A stretch of DNA of 64,000 bases, from NCBI RefSeq assembly GCF_002443255.2, contig NW_019211457.1:38477126-38541125 (forward strand), in the 5' to 3' direction. Below are positions 38,601-64,000 of this stretch, in pieces. The stretch comes from Varroa destructor (taxonomy: Eukaryota; Arthropoda; Arachnida; Mesostigmata; Varroidae). The notes beneath the pieces were generated by a model. The model had not been told where the DNA came from. It ran no database searches and saw only the letters and a program-made list of their open reading frames with translations. The first letter of the stretch is position 1; every line of letters starts with the position of its first letter. The position numbers and the translations under genes are program-made.

Positions 38601-40088
38601 CCTATTCGTTGCAAGCAGCCACTCTTCTTGTTACCGGTACGTTTCATAAGGTATTCTTCACGGCGGTCGCTCTGTTGCGAATTTCAGTCGAACTTTTCCC
38701 TGTTATCACCGTTATTTGACTAATTTCTAATTTACATACGCTGTTTTGGACCATTATTTTAGCAAAATCGACCGGAATAGCGATTATATCTGATTGTGTT
38801 GCTCAAGCTTAACGCTGGCTGAATTTGAGCAGCAAGAATTAATACGAATTTTTATAGTATTGGCAGATGTCCTATTGGCTATAGTAAATACGGATTATTT
38901 ACTATAGCCAATAGAACATCTGCTGAAGTATATTCTCTACCGGTGCCTTCTTAAGTCCCTTGAGGTCGTTCGAAGGATCAAAATGCTAATTGTTCAGTCC
39001 ATCAAAGGGAACTGTTTATATTTAGCTCTATGATCGTTTGATTGCCGAAATCGGGTCGTGATCCACAGTGGATTGGTCAATTTTTCCTGCAGACAAAAAG
39101 GTTCTTTTCTCAAATATGGTCTAATCCCTATAGCGTCTTGGCTCCTTCTAGATATATTCTGGTCGTAAGTGTTTATTTCTACCCCAATCGTCAATGCAAT
39201 ATATAGCTATGAAATGGTTTTATGTGAAGCTCAACCATATAGTGTCTTGTCACTAGGAAAATTGGTATAATTTTTTTTATCATAGTCAAGATGTGAAATT
39301 GTGTTTCATCGAAATGCCCGTTCGAATTGTTTCTTTTACATTGGAAAACATATAATATTGTTACCAGTTAATTTCGAAAATCTATGACAAAGATGGAATA
39401 CTTACGGTGATTTAGCGTTAAGAAATGTTGATATAAAACGTCTCCGTGACAGAGCGTTTCATTCAGTTTCGTAGAAAGTTATTGCTTTCCATTTTGCCAA
39501 TTTATAAGATATGCTTATGCCGCAATCTTCCTTGGGATCTGTGTAAGATTGTCGAAGGCATTGAGAACATTCTTATTATACATATATATACGCATATCAA
39601 AGATGACAAAATTGGCTGAGATAGGTGTTATATCTTGCCAACCTTTTTAGTGTTGCACATTTGCCATAGGCATCTTCTCACATTGTGTAGAATATAAATG
39701 GGTTATGAAATGCGGTAAAATTCGCAGCTGGAAATCATTGCGTGGAAGCATCTCGTACGTTGAACAATGACCTAACTACTAGTAGCTCCTGGACCATCAT
39801 TCCCTTCCAATATTACTTTTATCTAGTTTGCATTAAATAAGCAATCATGTAGATGACAACAACGGTCTTCAAATCAAATGTCGGGCTTCGTAATTATCGT
39901 TTGCTTGATGAGGTCTTCTGCAGATGCTCAATGATGGGGCTGTTCCGGTGGAGCGGCGTTTGCTAGCCACTACTCAGGGTGATCAGTGCATCTTCTCTGC
40001 TGACATCGGAATATCAGACTGTCGACGGGTTGTCGAACATTACGCTCAGGCGAGAGCAGCTGCCACGTCGATTCCTCAGACGAAGTGA
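29456..40088 (+). CDS. Adenylate-kinase-like P-loop protein (partial, 5' exons not found)
   Basis: Six exons (29456-29672, 30301-30478, 31769-31952, 35116-35207, 38457-38636, 39924-40088) join in exact phase to give 338 residues and a TGA stop. It opens with GGPGSCKGRIV, the glycine-rich phosphate loop of the adenylate kinase/nucleoside monophosphate kinase fold. That is followed by a helical NMP-bind-like region and GFLIDLVPNLRNIER, which matches the position of the kinase-family strand leading to the catalytic loop. A later segment with SYFCERTVCVKHDG and LWNTVMDLFWDLGL resembles the last strand and helix of the same fold. The C-terminal 145 residues have no recognised domain. The usual lysine-preceding glycine is Cys and the following Thr is Arg, so catalysis may be weak or lost. 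Nucleotide binding is inferred from the fold only. Upstream exons are missing from my model. It ends about 3.4 kb before a convergent tentative gene. Confidence 0.68.
30301..30478 (+). CDS. AK-like exon 2
   Basis: The acceptor is gatgaattctag and the donor is CGG|gtaaag. The first base completes Arg73 of the previous exon, so the phases agree. It encodes RFEKNWPVAFALTLYGKLF and an acidic, polar end (GAHDERDANRIR). Confidence 0.68.
31769..31952 (+). CDS. AK-like exon 3: C-terminal part of the kinase-like fold
   Basis: The acceptor is ctatgtgttacag and the donor is CTCG|gtaaca, phase 0 to 1. Unspliced, the frame would end at a TAA at 31973-31975, a possible short isoform. Splicing is preferred because the next exon at 35116 completes the codon in frame. 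Confidence 0.65.
32235..32255. repeat. (GT)n microsatellite
   Basis: About ten GT units in the intron between AK-like exons 3 and 4. Confidence 0.9.
33336..33344 (+). promoter_or_regulatory. Candidate TATA box inside the AK-like gene
   Basis: TATAAATAG sits in a GC-richer patch of the 3.2-kb intron between exons 3 and 4. A pyrimidine-rich initiator-like CTCAACTC follows about 25 bases downstream. The layout matches a TATA/initiator core promoter, but no transcript evidence is available here. Confidence 0.35.
33415..33552 (+). CDS. Short ORF downstream of the intronic TATA box
   Basis: This 45-codon ORF runs from ATG to TAG and is the first ATG after the candidate TATA/initiator. It starts MYQEDYQVTEYFYMHKQTG. 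No family is recognised. It may be a short peptide ORF, the start of an alternative AK-like transcript or chance. Confidence 0.22.
   Translation: MYQEDYQVTEYFYMHKQTGALIPEKIQHDLNVQTLYTYTQSCVYA
35116..35207 (+). CDS. AK-like exon 4
   Basis: The acceptor is gtgactattatag and the donor is GCT|gtaagt. The two leading bases complete a Glu codon split from exon 3. It encodes KREALRLPQYANNEGSLP and a proline-rich end, and leaves in phase 0. Confidence 0.62.
35802..35827. repeat. (AT)n microsatellite
   Basis: About 13 AT units in an AK-like intron. Confidence 0.9.
36543..36564. repeat. (AT)n microsatellite
   Basis: About 11 AT units in an AK-like intron. It creates a false Tyr-Ile run in a minus-strand ORF. 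Confidence 0.9.
38457..38636 (+). CDS. AK-like exon 5
   Basis: The acceptor is gttttcgtattcgtag and the donor is CCG|gtacgt. The 60 codons are in phase 0 at both ends. It encodes an amphipathic, acidic segment with YPFMERIEWEEEPKEAK. Confidence 0.66.
38863..38923. repeat. Foldback with 28-nt arms and a 5-base loop
   Basis: Arms 38863-38890 and 38896-38923 are reverse complements at 27 of 28 positions, with loop CGGAT. The single mismatch is C opposite A on the plus strand, a G-U pair on the minus strand, as in the hairpin at 7367. It lies in the intron between AK-like exons 5 and 6. Confidence 0.87.
39924..40088 (+). CDS. AK-like exon 6, C-terminus
   Basis: The acceptor is aggtcttctgcag, and the frame runs in phase 0 to TGA at 40086-40088. 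It encodes 54 residues with ERRLLATTQGDQCIFSADIG and CRRVVEHYAQARAAA. It begins with ATG, but the strong acceptor shows it is a terminal exon and not a separate gene start. Confidence 0.66.
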   Translation: MLNDGAVPVERRLLATTQGDQCIFSADIGISDCRRVVEHYAQARAAATSIPQTK

Positions 40089-40419
40089 CAACTTCATCAT
40101 GACGCACTCGGAAGATCGAAACAGCTGAAGCACCAGACTGATCTCATCACCGCTATTTCCGGTCACCGCTATTTATATAAACGCTTAGAGGGGAACAAGT
40201 CAAGGGCTTACGGCTACTCTATCTAGCCAGACGCAGATACAACAGCATCGCTTATAAAATAATATATTTTAGACTGAATATTTCCATCTGAGCAACGACA
40301 AAGCTGCCATAGTAATAGAATCATGCATGATTTCTCGTTTATTAGATAAATGCTAAATGTAACTATTTCAGGAAGCTCTACCATGACACTGATTCTAACA
40401 GCAAAAAGTAGCAAATTTA

Positions 40420-40425
40420 AATAAA
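40420..40425 (+). terminator. Candidate polyadenylation signal of the AK-like gene
   Basis: AATAAA lies about 330 bases after the TGA stop. Confidence 0.3.
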
Positions 40426-41726
40426 TACAAAATGTGCAGTTTTGGCTTTTCTCTAAGCAATTTCGTAATGAGGTATGTATCGACACCTCGTTTGTCGAAG
40501 GCAAAATTATTCTAGAGATTTAAAAGAATAGGTCATTTAAAGATAACCCATTTTCTAAAATCAAAATGTATTACTTGTTATGCGTTAGTGCCTTAGGCAA
40601 TCGTATTATGGCGTGTTTACTTGGACTGCTTAATGCACATGGTTCAAATCATCATCTGCCATAAAGTTCGCCTCAACATCTACAAAACTCGAACTGGACG
40701 CGATGTTCTAACGATACATAAACAGGGGATGTCCTGTCAGAGTGCAGGATATAAGCGAGGCCATGTTTTGAGCGAACCCCTATCAGATTTTATCAGGACG
40801 TTTTCTGCTAGGCTAGCTGACCTTACAAAGGCCGTTGTTATAAGCAGCCACTGTTGACAAAATTCTGTAGGAGAAGTTTAGTTCTGTAGAAAATCTCAGT
40901 TTTTGAAATACTGTGATTTGAAAGCTGTGTTTCAGTAACGTTGGTACTTTCTTAGCTGCAACCATATCGTAGTCACTCTCCAGACCGTTATAAAACCGTT
41001 GTATTCAATGTCCGTCAGCCTGTTACGGTGGACTCTATTCAGCCGAAAATGATCACCTCGACCATGAGCCTCGGCCGTTTCCATTTCTAAACGATCAAAG
41101 CCGTGTGCTATACACTTTGTGCTTCAGTAGCAGCTGAATAGAGGAGTGGATTGTACTTGGATCGACTAAATCTTCAATCTCTATTGTTCTTGTGACAATG
41201 AGCTCAGTGTGACCCTGAATAATACGGAACTGAGGCGTTGTTTACCTGTTGGCCTGATCTTCAAGAAATAAACTAGCAATAAGCCGCGACGAACGTATAT
41301 GAAGAGTTGTATTGTATCTAGATGAAACTTTAATCTAACTAGCTATAGTCATTACGTTACGTAAGAGTAAAGACTCAGTCACTATTTTCATCATAACACG
41401 TTTTATTTAATTTCTAATTGCTTATGCATAGAATTTGAAGACAGACTTCTCTGGCTGTTGTCCGTTCCTTCTTTCGCTCGCATTCGCGTCATTTTCTGCT
41501 TCTGTATCGCCGTGGCGTTGTCATTTTCGCATTAATGTACTCTCATCTTTTTTTAGGCTTTCTAATCGTACTAAATATCCACTTCTTATTTTTGTTTGCC
41601 TCGCATTTTCACTTAGGTTGCGCCTATTGCCCACCTGCCATTGCTCCCCATCTGCCCCTAGCGAAAGTCTCTCTGCTCCCTTCTCGTTCGCTCGCTCGCT
41701 CACCCTATTTATTTCACTAGCATATA

Positions 41727-41826
41727 NNNNNNNNNNNNNNNNNNNNNNNNNNNNNNNNNNNNNNNNNNNNNNNNNNNNNNNNNNNNNNNNNNNNNNNNNN
41801 NNNNNNNNNNNNNNNNNNNNNNNNNN
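41727..41826. other. Assembly gap of 100 N
   Basis: Exactly 100 N following CATATA, a fixed-size placeholder of unknown true length. Confidence 0.98.
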
Positions 41827-42564
41827 ATTAATTTTTAGTTAATTAGCAGTTTCTCATGGCTTAGCAACTTATTTAGTAATAGATAATGTCGATGTCATCT
41901 CTCGCAGCGCCGTTCCGTAATGATCTTTGTTGGGCTGTGTGCAGTATATCGCTGCTATCGTGCACTGGCCTATGTATGATTCTTCCCCATTCATCTTAAT
42001 AATTTTTGTATTTTTATTACTGGTGATATTATTAGTGGTCTTATGATCAACCATATCTTCATATAGAACTTATATAAATAAAGATTATATATAATTATAT
42101 ACTATATCTAATACTTCATTGTTATCATGTACCATGAATATCATTAGTTTTCCTATCTTTTCACCGCCTATATCTTCTCTGCGCGTTCTGGGGGGCAGCA
42201 AACAAACGAGATTGGATTTCGGCCAGCCGACCAGTTCTAAGAAATATTTACTATTTTTGTACCCACTGTCATGTTTGCTGCCACTTTACTTTTTCATCAT
42301 TAATCATCACAGGTTATAACATTTTTTTTCCAGGCAGCTGGGAAGTACGTTGTGTCTCCCCTTTATTTTTTTGAGCTGATCATTATGTACGAACGAGAAC
42401 AGAAATGGCCTTTCCATTGTTCCTTGAATATCTTCCCTGTTCTGAGATTTTCCTGATGAATAATGGACACGTCGGTAAAAGGTGTCACGAATATTTCCCA
42501 TTCAGACAAACACGAAGACCTCAGACAGACTCTGAAACATGCACGTACGTACACTTCGTTCGTT

Positions 42565-42566
<2 letters not shown>

Positions 42567-42597
<31 letters not shown>
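42567..42597. repeat. (AT)n microsatellite
   Basis: About 15 AT units. Confidence 0.9.
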
Positions 42598-42598
<1 letters not shown>

Positions 42599-43518
42599 CC
42601 TTGATTTTATTCTTTACTTGCAACAGATTGGGTTTCGGTGTGTGTAATTGACTTACTTATTTATTCTGTATTTTCTATCTAAAAACTTACGAATTTTGAT
42701 TATTGTCATCTTAGTATACAGACGCTTTGAATAACCCTGTTCTACATTTTGATATTTTAAATTATTTGAAAATTGCCGCATTATTTGTTATGAGGACATC
42801 GATTATACAGTGATCACTAGTAATTGTTTGATTTTATCATAGTTTACCCTAATAACTGGATGTATAGTATTAAAAAATTAGTAATTTTTTTTTTCAGTTT
42901 CATAACAGATCGCATCGTTGGCGGTTTCAATCTTCGTATGCGCGTCTGCATATATTTTTGCTACAAATACGTGAATCGTATGCAATGATGACAAGTTTCA
43001 TTTCGTCCAAAACAGGTTATATCTTGACCTTTTTCCATATTATTTCCAATCAACCAGGAGAAAGTGAGTCATACACAGGTTGTATTGCCACCATTCACAT
43101 CGACAGCCTAAATTCTATTTGGTAAAGAAGCTTATAGAACATAATTTCGGTGTGTTTATAACTCTCTCTTGTGTCATGCGGTCACAAATGCCAGATGTGT
43201 TCAGTGATGTTAAGCAATTTCACCGAATCGTTTGCAGGAAAAGAGGACGCGTTGACCGTACGTAAAAACACGAAGATTTATTTTTCTACGTTATAACATA
43301 TAAGTATTTACGATTTGATCGTCCTAATGAGAATTATTAGGCATTTTTGAAGACCAAATATACGGCTCGAGCATTTTTCAACACGAGTACGACAAGTCCA
43401 TCACCACTGCCGTTGATCTTCACTTTGTAAATGATTTTAGCTTCTTTCAAATAAAAGGGACCCTACTGATAAGGTCGACTGAACTTCAACGCTGCATTTT
43501 AGACCAAGTGAATGTAAG

Positions 43519-47184
<3,666 letters not shown>

Positions 47185-49257
47185 CTCCGTCGTCGTCTTC
47201 TTTATCTGCTAAAAACGGGTCATCTTTCGAGACGGTATGCAGATTACGTACGTCGGTATCGACAACTATCACGACGAGTCGCGGCCGTCGGAAGCGGCCT
47301 GTAAGACAGCAACAGGAGCTGCTTGCGTGACCGCCTCTGCCAACGACTTCGCTGTTCAAAACATGTAACAGTACAAGTGTATTTTTACGTAATTCGCTCG
47401 TTTCATTTGCCCCAGTTCCGGCAGCTCGTTTCTATTCATCGTTTTCACTGCTGTGCTATCTCACCTTCACGGCCGATATCATTTATACTATGCCCTGAGC
47501 TTTCTTTGGAGCTTCGTGTTCGACGACGGCCACGATGCGGACGTCACGAGGTAATATATACAGACCCAATGATGTAAGGTTACCTCGACACTACAATTTT
47601 CACCAGCTCGTTTTTCAGACCAGTCTAAACAGAAAGGGGCCGCCCCTGCTATAGCGGTTCTTAAAGTATGCTCGCAGCCCAACTAAGAGCTTAGGTAAGC
47701 GAAGCGACGTGCATGCATAATTACTTACACTGAAATATCCCAGATTTTCGACGAATGGACAAAAAAGGAATATAAGACCGCGATATCTGCGACGGCCTAA
47801 TCGCTATCCTAGACTTGCCGATAAGCCTGCGATGTCCTAGGTGCTCGCTATTATCTTATTTATATATTATATTTTTGGCCTGAAATTTTTTCCAAATATT
47901 TGGTCCATGTTGTGAGATGTAATTTTAACTGGAAAATGTATATATCTATCTGTAGACAGAAAATGAACGCAGATTCTGTGGGCCACCGTACTGGCTGGGA
48001 TCTTTCTAGTACACCGAATTCGAACTTTTTGTCTTCCCCGTAAATATTTAATGGTATGTTCGGTTTGATCGATTAACTATACGACCATTGCCATTGCTAA
48101 GATCTATCATATGCCGAAATCGATTTGGGACTACGGGGAGTCTATGCACGAGGAGAAGGAATGGAGACACATATATTAAATGCGGTTGTTTAGATACTGC
48201 TGGCGTAATATGAATTAGTACCTATAGGGCGCAACGAGAAACGAGCGGCCATGTTAAACCGTTTTTTACTCCGCCTTCTTACTGTCCTTATGTCTAGTTA
48301 CATGTTGTCCTCGTCATCGCCTCGTCAACATGTTAATTTATATAACGACCGACCAGTTAAATTGCTGCTGATCTACACAGGCGACTATGCCTAGTAATTA
48401 TCCGTCGTGTTATTATAGTAATAGTAGCCTCATTATAATAAGTCCTAGTCGTTACACTTTTCATCGTTTTTCCTCTTTTTGATATTCATCTGCTACGATA
48501 GTTTTATTCAAATACGTTGGTAATTAACACGAAAATAATTATTTGTATTTTATTCTTATATAATGAGTTGCTTTATGTATGTGTGTATATATATCATCAC
48601 GATCGGTATTACTATGTCTCGATACTATTGGTTCCTCTGTATAAAGTTCGATGAGCGCCACCCCAGTGGACCAGCGGCTCAACGAGCTGATTCATTTTCC
48701 GTCGCGTAAATCTCTACTGCTTCTTTGTATGTATTTTTGTCCATTTCTGTTAAAAACGCTGTGCTTTAAGGCCAATGTGGCTGGCGCTTTACACACTTGA
48801 CTAGCTATGCGTACAAACCAACGAACTATACGCTTTACTTATGGCAAGTGCTCGACGACACTACCGAAAGCGTCAGTCGATCAACGGTCAGCAGAGCCAG
48901 TACACGATCTGGCGTTCGACGTTATGGGTTGAGTTGATTGTTTTGATGTTTCTGCTGCAGTCTAATTAACCAATAGGTGTTAACTGAGTAAAGAGGCGTC
49001 ATGTTGACGCTAAATGATACACGGTAACCAATGTATCCTGTGGCGCGTCGCACATCATCGTCTGATTAATTAATTTACTAAATTCCATGCTCCACGCATC
49101 CATTCCGTATCAGTATCGTCTTTCTATGTGTCACTACGCGACGTCGTTAGTGGAGGTGGTAATCGGGGGTGAAAAGTCGGCCATCTGTCCTGTTTTTTTT
49201 GTTGTTGAGGGATGATGACGCGCTGTTATCTACTTCACTTTGTTTTGTTCTGCAGGT
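47185..49257. other. Interval between the tentative gene and CaMKI
   Basis: It begins with a GC-richer patch at 47.2-47.7 kb that could be a 5' UTR or promoter of the tentative minus-strand gene. The rest is AT-rich and would include the CaMKI 3' UTR. A minus-strand AATAAA at 48549-48554 is a possible CaMKI polyadenylation signal. Confidence 0.4.

Positions 49258-64000
<14,743 letters not shown>

Larger units (their letters stand above)
29673..39923 (+). other. Introns of the AK-like gene
   Basis: The introns are 29673-30300, 30479-31768, 31953-35115, 35208-38456 and 38637-39923, all GT-AG. They hold the (GT)n and (AT)n repeats, the TATA box at 33336 and the long hairpin at 38863-38923. ORFs seen within them, for example 35321-35680 and 36199-36633 on the minus strand, run through simple repeats and lack domain signals. 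Confidence 0.6.
40089..43518. other. Interval between convergent genes
   Basis: It holds the 3' UTR region of the AK-like gene, a pyrimidine-rich stretch at about 41.45-41.72 kb, an assembly gap and an (AT)n run. No supported gene is seen. ORFs at 41435-41720 come from the pyrimidine-rich sequence. Confidence 0.5.

Noticed and set aside
41435..41720. Plus- and minus-strand ORFs next to the second gap
   Set aside because: The stretch is pyrimidine-rich, which removes stops on both strands. The peptide composition is biased and the frame runs into N.

Overview
The window is intron-rich, AT-leaning nuclear DNA of an animal, most likely an arthropod. The best evidence is a CaMKI-type kinase whose activation loop is one residue shorter than in human CaMKI, as I recall for fly CaMKI. 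The window also has kilobase introns, many (TA)n, (CA)n and (CT)n microsatellites and two 100-base assembly gaps. A mite or other chelicerate would fit, but nothing here fixes the clade. I assembled gene models by hand from open frames, splice dinucleotides and intron phase; no alignment was run.

Layout, left to right. (1) 463-8979 (+): the 3' part of a single-pass immunoglobulin-superfamily receptor, with seven phase-compatible exons, four Ig domains, a membrane helix and a tyrosine- and proline-rich tail. (2) 8980-21175: gene-poor, with a GC-richer block near 12.8-13.9 kb and one isolated possible exon on the minus strand at 17.2 kb. (3) 21176-22486 (+): three in-phase exons of a protein I do not recognise. 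(4) 29456-40088 (+): six in-phase exons of an adenylate-kinase-like P-loop protein with an altered Walker A lysine loop. One of its introns holds a TATA box followed by a 45-codon ORF. (5) 43519-47184 (-): a tentative three-exon gene of unknown function. (6) 49258-63685 (-): calcium/calmodulin-dependent protein kinase I, five exons, with the 5' end beyond the right edge.

The Ig receptor and the AK-like gene point right; the tentative gene and CaMKI point left. The AK-like gene is therefore convergent with its minus-strand neighbours. I see no operon-like or pathway link between neighbours. The most unusual non-coding features are two intronic foldbacks (7367-7438 and 38863-38923), each with 28-nt arms and a single C/A mismatch. 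I see no CRISPR array, rRNA, convincing tRNA or recognisable transposase.
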